7,120 nucleotides of DNA from Chloroflexota bacterium (GCA_016191985.1 JACPVB010000188.1:1-7120); one strand, 5' to 3'; positions 1 through 6,938 are shown, counted from the stretch's first letter. The notes: generated by a model from the sequence alone, not told the origin. Made by a program: numbers and translations.

Positions 1-713
1 AAGCATTTGGTCATGTGTTGAATCCGCAATCGGGTGAGGGAGGCGATCCGTTCAATAATGCGGTGGTGCTGGATGCGTGTCTTCAGGTATTTGGCGCGGC
101 GCTCGCCACATTAGACAGTATGAATCAGCCGGGTGCTTATGTGCCAGCCACGGTCCAATCCATTTCTTTTGCGGGAGAGTTACCATCGCAAGTTTGGAGT
201 CATGTAAAAGTCAATGCAAGTGCGGATGGCCGCGGGGCACTGGCTAGCATCCGTGTATTGAGCGACGATGGCACGGTTTTGGCAAAATTTGAAAACCTGG
301 AATTAAGGCGTACGATGACGTTGACGGTCGGGAAACGAAGTACTGCCAGCAGCCGCTCGTCCGCAAACCAGATTTTCAAATCGCGCACCCATGCGGTGGA
401 ACTCATGCGTCCTTTGGCCAAGCGAGAGCGCGTGGCGTTATTGTCAAAGTGGCTGACAGCCGAAATAAAAGACACCATGGGCCAGGCGGCGGATGGATTG
501 AACATCGAAAAGTTACCGCCCTCGGCTGCCTTCCTTGAAATCGGCCTGGATTCGCTGTTGGTTACTGAACTACAACGCCGTATTCAGGAAAAGATGGAGT
601 TCCGCTTCAAGCCGATGCAAGGCCTGGATTATCAGTCCATCGAAACGATGGCGGAATTTATTCACGACGAAGTGCTCGTCGTTGACTTGCAGGGCGAAGC
701 AACCCCTGCTTGA
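1..713 (+). CDS. Type I polyketide synthase, C-terminal end (DH second half - ACP), 5' partial
   Basis: The frame is open from the first complete codon at position 3 and ends with TGA at 711-713. The GTG at 15 lies inside a conserved DH domain, so it is not a real start and the gene continues upstream. Counting residues from that GTG, residues 1-100 match the second hot-dog of a PKS dehydratase: the VVLDACLQ segment corresponds to the conserved catalytic-Asp motif (LDxxxQ, Asp20), followed by AYVPATVQSI and a typical DDGTVLAKFENLELRR strand. A Ser-rich linker (about 105-125) leads to an ACP (about 140-222) with GLDSLL, where Ser180 is the phosphopantetheine site. No ketoreductase lies between DH and ACP, so beta-keto reduction must come from upstream or in trans. 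The protein is expected to be cytosolic and to carry the growing acyl chain as a thioester. It ends 40 bp before the radical SAM gene on the same strand, so co-transcription is likely. The upstream domains (KS, AT) are outside the window. Confidence 0.9.
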   Translation, partial: AFGHVLNPQSGEGGDPFNNAVVLDACLQVFGAALATLDSMNQPGAYVPATVQSISFAGELPSQVWSHVKVNASADGRGALASIRVLSDDGTVLAKFENLELRRTMTLTVGKRSTASSRSSANQIFKSRTHAVELMRPLAKRERVALLSKWLTAEIKDTMGQAADGLNIEKLPPSAAFLEIGLDSLLVTELQRRIQEKMEFRFKPMQGLDYQSIETMAEFIHDEVLVVDLQGEATPA

Positions 714-742
714 ACCCAGCCGTATGTTGAAGATTTAGCGAC

Positions 743-748
743 AAGGAG
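743..748 (+). promoter_or_regulatory. Ribosome binding site of the radical SAM gene
   Basis: AAGGAG lies 5 bases before the ATG at 754 and is a near-consensus Shine-Dalgarno sequence. It supports that start over the later in-frame ATG at residue 58. The 40-bp gap after the PKS stop shows no obvious terminator, which fits a single operon. Confidence 0.75.
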
Positions 749-753
749 CTCCC

Positions 754-2166
754 ATGATTAACTCTGTATCTGTTGATTTAGAATTTGCGCGTGATTTTAT
801 TGAGAACCATCTCGACAAGCGGCAGGTGAACAAGATACAACATGCGTTTCCTTCCCCGCGGTACTGGACTGAGACGGAGGTGCCGGTTCAGGAAGTTCTG
901 AAAGATCGGCAGAAACTTCACTCCATGAAACTTGGCACCCCGGTCAATTTATATGTAGGCGTGCCGTACTGCATCCAGACCGACCCCGGAAAATGCGGGT
1001 ATTGCCTATTCCCCGTGGAAGCGTTTACCGGCAATGTGGACCTTGAAATTTATTTCGATTATTTAAAAAGAGAAGCCGCCATGTATAAGGAAGCGTTACA
1101 GGGAGTTCCCCTGGGCGCGGTCTTCTTCGGCGGCGGAACCTCGAATTTGTACAAAGAACCCAAGTACCATGAACTCATGGATTTGGTGCGCGATTTGTTC
1201 CCCGACATTCCCGCCTATGTGGATATCACCCTCGAAGGCATTCCGCAGCTCTTTACACGCGAGAAGATCAAGGCCATCAAGGAATCCGGGATGAACCGCA
1301 TCAGCATGGGCGTCCAACAGATCAATGAGAAGTTAAACAGCCTGAGCGGACGGAAACAAAAAATTCAACACACCCGCCAAACTTTGGAATGGGCGCATGA
1401 ATTCGGACTCCCCGCCAATATTGATTTGATTTTCGGCTGGCCTCAACAAACCGTCGCCACCATGGTCGAGGACTTGGAAACAGCGATCTCATGGGGTGTT
1501 TACGACATCACCCATTATGAATTGAATGTGGGCGGCCCCACTGATTTTGCGCTCAATCGCTATCATGAGTTGCCCAGCACGCTCAGCAATTTGGAAATGT
1601 ACCGCATCTCACGCGACCTGTTGAAAAGCAATGGCTACGAACAGATCACTGCCTACAACTGGCGCAAACCCGGCGACCCTCACAGCCGTCCCTACGAAGA
1701 AGGTGTGACCCGCCGCCTCGATACGATGGATACGCTCGGCCTGGGCTATGCGGCAATTACTTTCTTCTACGATGTCGCGCTCGACGAGGGGCGCTCGTGG
1801 TCTTACATCAGTTGGCGCAACCTCGCCGAATACAAAGCCAAAGTGGATGCGGGAAAATACCCCGTGGAACGCGGTTTCCGCCATAGCCGTGAGGATTTTA
1901 TGATCTCCCTGATCTGGCGCAACCTCTTCGGGCTGGAACTTGACCGCGCAAAATTCCGTGAAGCGTTTGAAGTGGATGTATATGATGTATTCGAAGGCGT
2001 CTGGAAGGCGCTGGAAGAATACGGGTTCGTGGAAATTACGACGGAGAAGATCAAGCTCGTTGGTGACGGTCCCTTCTACACACCGTTGATCCAAACGCTG
2101 CTGGCGGAAAGACGTTACAACCAGCTCCGCGAACAAATGGTCGCGGAAGTGCAAGGCCAGGATTAA
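754..2166 (+). CDS. HemN/HemW-like radical SAM enzyme, probable polyketide-tailoring enzyme
   Basis: This 470-residue protein follows the coproporphyrinogen dehydrogenase-like (HemN/HemW) plan. Residues 66-84 form the [4Fe-4S]/SAM-binding strand and loop (YVGVPYC...CGYC), with Cys73, Cys81 and Cys84 giving C-X7-C-X2-C; the HemN family normally has C-X3-C-X2-C. Further family marks are FFGGGTS (124-130), ITLEG (158-162), NRISMGVQQ (181-189), NIDLIFGWPQQT (222-233), HYELNVGGPT (254-263) and LGLGY (328-332). The C-terminal part (about 330-460) looks like a HemN_C domain, with NLAEYKAKVDAGKYP and REDFMISLIWRNLFGLEL. Length is typical of the family. Known natural-product relatives (class C radical SAM methyltransferases and cyclopropanases such as NosN, TbtI, C10P and Jaw5) use SAM for both radical generation and carbon transfer. 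Its position between PKS and NRPS genes argues for action on a carrier-bound chain; that is inference. It could instead be a reductase-like or haem-related HemW paralogue. It is expected to be oxygen-sensitive. Confidence 0.85.
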   Translation: MINSVSVDLEFARDFIENHLDKRQVNKIQHAFPSPRYWTETEVPVQEVLKDRQKLHSMKLGTPVNLYVGVPYCIQTDPGKCGYCLFPVEAFTGNVDLEIYFDYLKREAAMYKEALQGVPLGAVFFGGGTSNLYKEPKYHELMDLVRDLFPDIPAYVDITLEGIPQLFTREKIKAIKESGMNRISMGVQQINEKLNSLSGRKQKIQHTRQTLEWAHEFGLPANIDLIFGWPQQTVATMVEDLETAISWGVYDITHYELNVGGPTDFALNRYHELPSTLSNLEMYRISRDLLKSNGYEQITAYNWRKPGDPHSRPYEEGVTRRLDTMDTLGLGYAAITFFYDVALDEGRSWSYISWRNLAEYKAKVDAGKYPVERGFRHSREDFMISLIWRNLFGLELDRAKFREAFEVDVYDVFEGVWKALEEYGFVEITTEKIKLVGDGPFYTPLIQTLLAERRYNQLREQMVAEVQGQD

Positions 2167-2177
2167 TCCATATCATC

Positions 2178-5100
2178 ATGCCGAATCCCAATGGCAAATT
2201 AAACCTTTCTCAAATACAAAACGAGTTACAGCAGATCATCATTCATGTAAAGGGTGGTGATCTGCATTCTATTCCCGACGATATTCCCATCCTGGACCTG
2301 GGCGTTGGTTCCCTCGCGCTGGTGGAGGGAATGCGGCAGGTCTTCGACCGCTTCGGCGTGCTGGTCTCCATCCGTCGTGTGATCGAAGGGCAGATCACCA
2401 TCGGCACGCTCGCCCTTTATATCGAACAGGAATTGAACTCGCAGCAGTCGCTCAAAAAGAAATTGAAGGATTCGCAATGGCAGGTGGAACGCCAAATTCA
2501 GCTTGCCCCTTCGCAACAGCATCTCGGTTTTTTAAGCCGCTACTCAAGCGAGGCGGCTTCCGCTTTTAACGAAGCGCTGGTGCTGCGGTTGAAAGGCACC
2601 CTGCACGGACCCGCGCTCCATGCCGCCATCGAGGAGGCCGGCAATCGCTATGAATCCCTGCGCACCGCACTGGATGCGGAGCAAAATGCGCTCGATATAG
2701 GAACAGGCCAGCCGCTCGAACTCAACGCTTCGCCTGTCTCTGCCGATGAATTGGACATCCGCCTGGCCGAGATCGTAACCAATCCATTTGAGGTTGGCAG
2801 GCGTTTGTTCCGCGCAGAGTTGCTGCGCATTTCAGACACTGAACATGTGCTAGCGCTCGTGGGGCACTCGCTTGTCATCGAACAGCGCGCGCTTAAAAAT
2901 ATTCTAAATCACATCGCGGAGCTTTATCGCGTTTTCTCGCATGACCAGGCGGCAGGTTCCCCTCCGCTTGCACTACAATGGACGGATTATCTTGCGTTGA
3001 GCAAAACCGATGAAGCCAAGGAAGCGCATCGTCTAGCGGAATATTATTGGGAGGATGTCTTCGCCTCGGGCCTGCCCCGCCTGGAACTTCCCGCTGACCA
3101 TCCCCGCCCCCCCATCAAGAAATACTACGGCTCTCGCGCCGACCTGCGGCTTGATTCTGTCACCTGCAAGCGACTCCTCGCCTTTGCCGATTCCGAGGGA
3201 GTCCGCCCGGAGGCGGTGATCTTCGCTGCATTTACAACCTTCGTTCACCGCTTATCCGACTTGGGTGACATTGTGGTGGGAGTGGAAAGCGAAAGCCTTT
3301 ATCTTGACAATAACAATGTGCCCGCAATTGCAAATACGCATAACATGCTGCCCCTCCGCATGAGTTTCGATGCGGCGCGAAGTTTCAAGGAACATGTTCA
3401 ACAGCAAGGGAAGGCGCTGGAAGCAGCGAATAAAAACCGTCACATCTCACTGGGCGAATTGATCCAGGTTCTCCAAATTTCGCGTGACCAGAGCCGCTCG
3501 CCGTTGTTCACCACGGCGTATCGCTCACAGAAGGAAGAGTCCGCTCCCATCTTCGATGGATTGGAAAGTGAATTTATCCTGCCGCCCAGCGCGGGCGCAC
3601 GATATGACATTGAGTTGATCGCTGTTTTCGAGGGAAAGACTGGAATTCAACTTGTCTGTGAATACAGCACCGAACTCTTTGAAAGAGAAACTGTTTCGCG
3701 CTGGTTGAATGGCATCGCCGCATTATTGGATTCTGGTTTGCAGGATTCAAGTCAGTCCTGTGGCCTCCTGCCTGTAATGTCATCTCGTGAACAACAGATG
3801 ATCCTCACTGAATGGAACAAAACCGAAAAGGAATATGCCCGGGAGAAGACCGTGCTCGATTTGATTGCAGAGCAGGCCCGGGCGGGGAAAGAAGCGAAAG
3901 CCATCCAGTTTGGGGATTCGGCGCTGAATTACAGTCAACTTATGGAGCGAGTCGAACAGATCGCAAGTGCGCTTCATCAACGCGGTGTAAAACACGGAGA
4001 CCGCGTCGGCATTTTAATGAAGCGCTCGCTCGATTTAATTCCCGCCATCCTCGCAGCCTGGCGGCTGGGCGCGTTGTATGTGCCAATGGATATCGGTTTT
4101 CCAAAACAGCGCATTGCCTACATGCTCGAAGATTCAAAAGCTCATACGGTAATAACGAATAAGGAATTATCGAATCTTTTGGGCGATGAATTTTCATCAG
4201 TGGCATTGTTTGTTGAAGATGTGAATGAAACAAATTTAGAAGAGACCGCCCCGGCAAACGGAGCGGATAGCGCGTACATCATGTACACCTCTGGCTCGAC
4301 GGGCAAACCCAAAGGCGTGGAGATTCGGCACAGCGCGCTGGTTAATTGTTTGCTGGCTGTCAGAGATTACCTCGAATTCACCCCAGGCAGTCGTATGCTT
4401 GCATTGACAACCACTTCATTTGATATTTCCACGGCTGAGATCCTGATGCCTTTGATGTCCGGTGGATGTGTGGACTTGGGTGAGGATGGTTTGGTGGCTG
4501 ATGGGCTTTCGCTGATGGAACGTCTCGAAGGCCGCAAACCGAGTCATGTGCAGGCTACTCCATCCACATGGAAGGCGGTGCTCGCCGCAGGATGGATGGG
4601 AAATAACGAGATGTGCGTTTTTTCGGCTGGCGAAGCCTTGAGCCGCGATCTGGCGGAAGCATTGCTATTGAAATGCCGAGCTGTGTGGAACCTCTACGGC
4701 CCAACCGAGACGACGGTGTACTCATCGGCGTATCGCGTGGAATCCGCACCTGAGGAACCGATACGAATTGGCCGTCCCCTGCCGAACACCCAGATGTATA
4801 TTTTGGATAAAAAATATCAGCCTGTTCCAATTGGCGCCGTCGGTGATTTATACATCGCAGGCGACGGGCTTGCGGTTGGATACTGGCAAAGACCCGAACT
4901 GACGGATGAAAGATTTGTCGCGAATCCTTTTGCCGAAGGCAAACGCATGTATTGGACCGGCGACCTGGCTCGCTATTTGCCAGATGGAAATATCGTCTGT
5001 TTGGGAAGGCTGGACGATCAGGTAAAAATTCATGGCGTGCGTGTGGAACTGGGCGAAGTGGAGTCCGCGCTGCGAGGCATCGAAGGGGTGCGCGATGCAG

Positions 5101-6866
5101 TTGTGGTTTCGTGGAAGGACTCGCGCGGCGATTTGCAGTTGGTTGGGCATGTCATCCCGAACGGGAAGAATGCTCTCACCGCTCCCCAAATCCGCTCGCA
5201 ATTGCGCGAGCGCTTGCCCGAGGCGATGATTCCGCCTTACATTCTTTTCGCCGCGTCGTTCCCGCAAACCGCCAATGGAAAAGTACATCGCGCGGGTTTG
5301 CCTGCACCGGACGGCGTGGCGCAAATCCCCGCAGAGAAAAAGATCGAGCCGCCAGCCACAGTGACAGAGCAAAAGGTGGCGAAAACCTGGGCGGGTTTAT
5401 TGGGCATCGACCTCAAGCATATTGGCCGCGAATCCGATTTTATGGAACTCGGCGGGCATTCACTTTTGATGACGGTGTTGATGGTCGAAGTGCGCAAGCT
5501 GTTCCAGGTCAGTTTTAAATTGCGTGAATTTTTTGACGCATCCACGCTCGAAAAATTCTCGGCGCTGATCGATGAACGGCAAAAATTGGAATTGGATAAA
5601 TCGAACGATGCGGGACGTTCCGCTTCGATGCGCAGCCCGGAGTGGGCGCGCCAGCGAATGGCATTTCTCCAGCGTGAAGCGGAGCTGCCGCGTTACCTTG
5701 CGCCCGCGCGTGGTCTCATCTATAAACCAGCCAAGGAAATTCAAAACGTATTGTTGACTGGAGCCACCGGGTTCCTGGGCGCGTACATCGTTGCTGAAAT
5801 CCTTGCGACAACACGCGCCCATATCTATTGCCTTGTGCGTCCGAAGCGCGGAGAAGACAGCAAGGAACGAATCGAAAAGCAGATGAAACGCTATCAGGTT
5901 TGGGCGGGGGACGAAGCGTGGCTATCCGCATGGGAACATCGCCTGCACGTGGTAGATGGCGATGTCACCCTTCCCCGCCTTGGCATGAAGGATTCCGATT
6001 ATGAAACGCTTGCGCGCGATGTGGATGCCATCTTCCACGGCGCGGCGCATGTGAATTTCATCTACCCGTATGAGGCCCTGCGCGCGACGAATGTGCTCGG
6101 CATTCATGAGGTCATCCAGTTTGCTTTTTATGCGCGCATCAAGGCGGTGCATCATCTTTCCACCGCGGCGATCTGGCCGATGGGCGCGCAATATACGTTT
6201 TATGAAAAAGACCCCATTGACCATTACGGCCTGCTCAACCTGGGCTATGACGAAGCGAAATGGGTCGGTGAAAAATGCCTGCTCCACGCGGAGGAGCGCG
6301 GCCTGCCGGTGGCGCGTTATCGCCCGGGTGAAGTCGGCGGCGATAGTGTGACGGGACGCTGCGTGACCGATCATTTCATCATCGCTTGTTTCAAAGGCTT
6401 TTTGCAATTCGGCGCATTCCCGGATATGGACATTGAAGTGGATGTGGCTCCGGTAGATTACGTTGCGCAGGCGATGGTGCACCTGGCATTTCATCGCAAC
6501 GCGACTGGGCGGGCATTTCATCTCACAAATCCAACCCGCCGCCGCTTGAAGGATGGGTTGGGATATTTGCGGAATCTCGGCTATCAATTTGACGAGGTCC
6601 CGTTTGTGAATCTGCGCGACCGTCTGGTGACCAGCCCCGGATTTGCAAACAATGCCTTGTTTGCCTATCAGGCTGCGTTGGATGAAATGGATAACGTGAG
6701 TATGCAGTTACCCACCTACGATACGCGCGAGACGGACCGTGAACTGGCGGATTCCGGTATTTCCTGTCCCCCGGCGGATGAGAAATTATTTGGAACCTAT
6801 CTGCGTTATTTACAGGATGTCGGGTTCATCCCACAACCTGAGGAATTAACTGCTGCTCTTTCTTAG
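2178..6866 (+). CDS. Single-module NRPS: carrier - C - A - PCP - thioester reductase
   Basis: This 1562-residue protein has five domains: N-terminal carrier (about 10-90), condensation (108-535), adenylation (545-1045), peptidyl carrier (1060-1135) and a terminal NAD(P)H-dependent thioester reductase (1187-1560). It should accept an acyl chain, probably from the upstream PKS, condense it with one activated amino acid, and release the product reductively as an aldehyde or alcohol. There is no thioesterase, epimerase or methyltransferase domain. The ATG at 2178 lies 11 bases after the radical SAM stop. Only a weak CAGGA (2158-2162), spaced too far away, precedes it, so translation may be coupled to the upstream gene. 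No other in-frame start lies near, and the next Met (residue 52) would cut the carrier. Odd points are the LGVGS carrier motif, the degenerate condensation motif and the unfamiliar specificity code. The domain assignments are firm; the product is unknown. Confidence 0.95.
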   Translation: MPNPNGKLNLSQIQNELQQIIIHVKGGDLHSIPDDIPILDLGVGSLALVEGMRQVFDRFGVLVSIRRVIEGQITIGTLALYIEQELNSQQSLKKKLKDSQWQVERQIQLAPSQQHLGFLSRYSSEAASAFNEALVLRLKGTLHGPALHAAIEEAGNRYESLRTALDAEQNALDIGTGQPLELNASPVSADELDIRLAEIVTNPFEVGRRLFRAELLRISDTEHVLALVGHSLVIEQRALKNILNHIAELYRVFSHDQAAGSPPLALQWTDYLALSKTDEAKEAHRLAEYYWEDVFASGLPRLELPADHPRPPIKKYYGSRADLRLDSVTCKRLLAFADSEGVRPEAVIFAAFTTFVHRLSDLGDIVVGVESESLYLDNNNVPAIANTHNMLPLRMSFDAARSFKEHVQQQGKALEAANKNRHISLGELIQVLQISRDQSRSPLFTTAYRSQKEESAPIFDGLESEFILPPSAGARYDIELIAVFEGKTGIQLVCEYSTELFERETVSRWLNGIAALLDSGLQDSSQSCGLLPVMSSREQQMILTEWNKTEKEYAREKTVLDLIAEQARAGKEAKAIQFGDSALNYSQLMERVEQIASALHQRGVKHGDRVGILMKRSLDLIPAILAAWRLGALYVPMDIGFPKQRIAYMLEDSKAHTVITNKELSNLLGDEFSSVALFVEDVNETNLEETAPANGADSAYIMYTSGSTGKPKGVEIRHSALVNCLLAVRDYLEFTPGSRMLALTTTSFDISTAEILMPLMSGGCVDLGEDGLVADGLSLMERLEGRKPSHVQATPSTWKAVLAAGWMGNNEMCVFSAGEALSRDLAEALLLKCRAVWNLYGPTETTVYSSAYRVESAPEEPIRIGRPLPNTQMYILDKKYQPVPIGAVGDLYIAGDGLAVGYWQRPELTDERFVANPFAEGKRMYWTGDLARYLPDGNIVCLGRLDDQVKIHGVRVELGEVESALRGIEGVRDAVVVSWKDSRGDLQLVGHVIPNGKNALTAPQIRSQLRERLPEAMIPPYILFAASFPQTANGKVHRAGLPAPDGVAQIPAEKKIEPPATVTEQKVAKTWAGLLGIDLKHIGRESDFMELGGHSLLMTVLMVEVRKLFQVSFKLREFFDASTLEKFSALIDERQKLELDKSNDAGRSASMRSPEWARQRMAFLQREAELPRYLAPARGLIYKPAKEIQNVLLTGATGFLGAYIVAEILATTRAHIYCLVRPKRGEDSKERIEKQMKRYQVWAGDEAWLSAWEHRLHVVDGDVTLPRLGMKDSDYETLARDVDAIFHGAAHVNFIYPYEALRATNVLGIHEVIQFAFYARIKAVHHLSTAAIWPMGAQYTFYEKDPIDHYGLLNLGYDEAKWVGEKCLLHAEERGLPVARYRPGEVGGDSVTGRCVTDHFIIACFKGFLQFGAFPDMDIEVDVAPVDYVAQAMVHLAFHRNATGRAFHLTNPTRRRLKDGLGYLRNLGYQFDEVPFVNLRDRLVTSPGFANNALFAYQAALDEMDNVSMQLPTYDTRETDRELADSGISCPPADEKLFGTYLRYLQDVGFIPQPEELTAALS
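2205..2447 (+). other. Domain: N-terminal carrier protein of the NRPS
   Basis: Residues 10-90 read as a four-helix carrier domain with DLGVGSLALVEGM, then DRFGVLVSIRRVIEGQITIGTLALYI. The helix III/IV pattern resembles carriers found at PKS/NRPS junctions, which usually read LGADSL. Ser45 is the expected phosphopantetheine site. The residue before it, normally Asp (or His in PCPs), is Gly44. With the PKS ending in its own ACP, two carriers sit at the junction on separate proteins. Confidence 0.8.
2499..3782 (+). other. Domain: NRPS condensation domain with degenerate HHxxxDG motif
   Basis: Residues 108-535 show the C-domain landmarks: PSQQ near the start, AFNEALVLRLKG, RYESLRT (for RHEALRT), YWEDVF...LELPADHPRP, NMLPLRM and SRDQSRSPLF. 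The SSEAASAFNEALVLRLKG style is that of C domains taking acyl chains from PKS modules. The active-site motif reads GHSLVIE (229-235). The second His (His230), the one usually held to be catalytic, is kept, but the first His, the Asp and the Gly are replaced. Confidence 0.85.
3810..5312 (+). other. Domain: amino-acid adenylation domain
   Basis: Residues 545-1045 carry the full core set: LNYSQL (A1), GALYVPMD (A2), YTSGSTGKPKG (A3), FDISTAE (A4), NLYGPTETT (A5), GDGLAVGYW (A6), YWTGDLARYLPDG (A7), GRLDDQVKIHGVRVELGEVE (A8) and TANGKVHR (A10) with catalytic Lys1035. It should be active and form an aminoacyl-AMP. My hand-aligned ten-residue specificity code is D749-I750-A753-Q792-F815-A817-L839-V847-Y848-K1035 (Q792 could be A793). 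I do not recognise this code. It shares D, I, Q, L and K positions with the glycine-type code but has bulkier residues elsewhere, so I make no substrate call. Confidence 0.92.
5355..5582 (+). other. Domain: peptidyl carrier protein
   Basis: Residues 1060-1135 form a standard PCP with DFMELGGHSLLMTVLM; Ser1095 is the phosphopantetheine attachment site. Unlike the N-terminal carrier, its motif (LGGHS) is canonical. It holds the amino acid loaded by the A domain and presents the finished chain to the reductase. Confidence 0.93.
5736..6857 (+). other. Domain: terminal thioester reductase (TD, extended SDR)
   Basis: Residues 1187-1560 match the Lys2/Car-type reductase. The nucleotide-binding motif is LLTGATGFLGAYI (Gly1195, Gly1198, Gly1201). 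HGAAHVNF (1287-1294), the HLSTAAIW strand (1326-1333, catalytic Ser/Thr region) and Tyr1357-x3-Lys1361 in GYDEAKWVGEK follow. YRPGEVGGDSVTG (1381-1393) is also typical. All catalytic residues I can identify are intact. Such domains reduce the PCP-bound thioester to an aldehyde, and some go on to the alcohol; the sequence does not tell which. Confidence 0.93.
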
Positions 6867-6882
6867 CAAGTGTCTGAAACGC

Positions 6883-6938
6883 AGGGACACAGCGGGTCGA
6901 TTCATAATTTTGACGATAAACCGTTTCGCTGTGTCCCT
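6883..6938. repeat. Intergenic inverted repeat, 12-bp perfect arms
   Basis: AGGGACACAGCG (6883-6894) is exactly reverse-complementary to CGCTGTGTCCCT (6927-6938), with 32 bases between. An outer G6881/C6940 pair and inner GGT/ACC (6895-6897 with 6920-6922) could extend it. It starts 16 bases after the NRPS stop. It may be a dispersed palindromic intergenic element or a relic of a small non-autonomous element. It could also fold in the transcript and protect or end the mRNA, but there is no T-run after it, so a classical intrinsic terminator is unlikely. Confidence 0.7.

Noticed and set aside
15..17. GTG at 15 as a start codon for the first gene
   Set aside because: The frame is open to the window edge and residues before and after it belong to one DH domain, so the protein begins upstream.
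535..738. Plus-strand 67-codon frame running past the PKS stop
   Set aside because: It overlaps the ACP in another frame, is rich in Trp, Cys and Arg, and has no ribosome binding site; its stop just before the radical SAM gene appears accidental.
1609..2154. Minus-strand open frame of 181 codons opposite the radical SAM C-terminal domain
   Set aside because: It is antisense to a clear HemN_C region and its composition is that of a shadow frame.
754..2166. Calling the radical SAM gene hemN or hemW
   Set aside because: The cysteine spacing differs from both and the neighbours are biosynthetic, not haem-related, so a housekeeping symbol would mislead.
4848..5372. Minus-strand open frame of 174 codons opposite the adenylation domain
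   Set aside because: It is antisense to core motifs A6-A10, with no domain signature and no ribosome binding context.
4952..5518. Plus-strand open frame of 188 codons overlapping A-PCP in another frame
   Set aside because: It is Arg/Gly-rich, low-information translation over a region already explained by the NRPS frame.
5922..6587. Minus-strand open frame of 221 codons opposite the reductase domain
   Set aside because: It lies wholly inside the strongly conserved TD coding sequence. Its translation is rich in Arg, His and Ile with no recognisable domain, typical of an antisense shadow.
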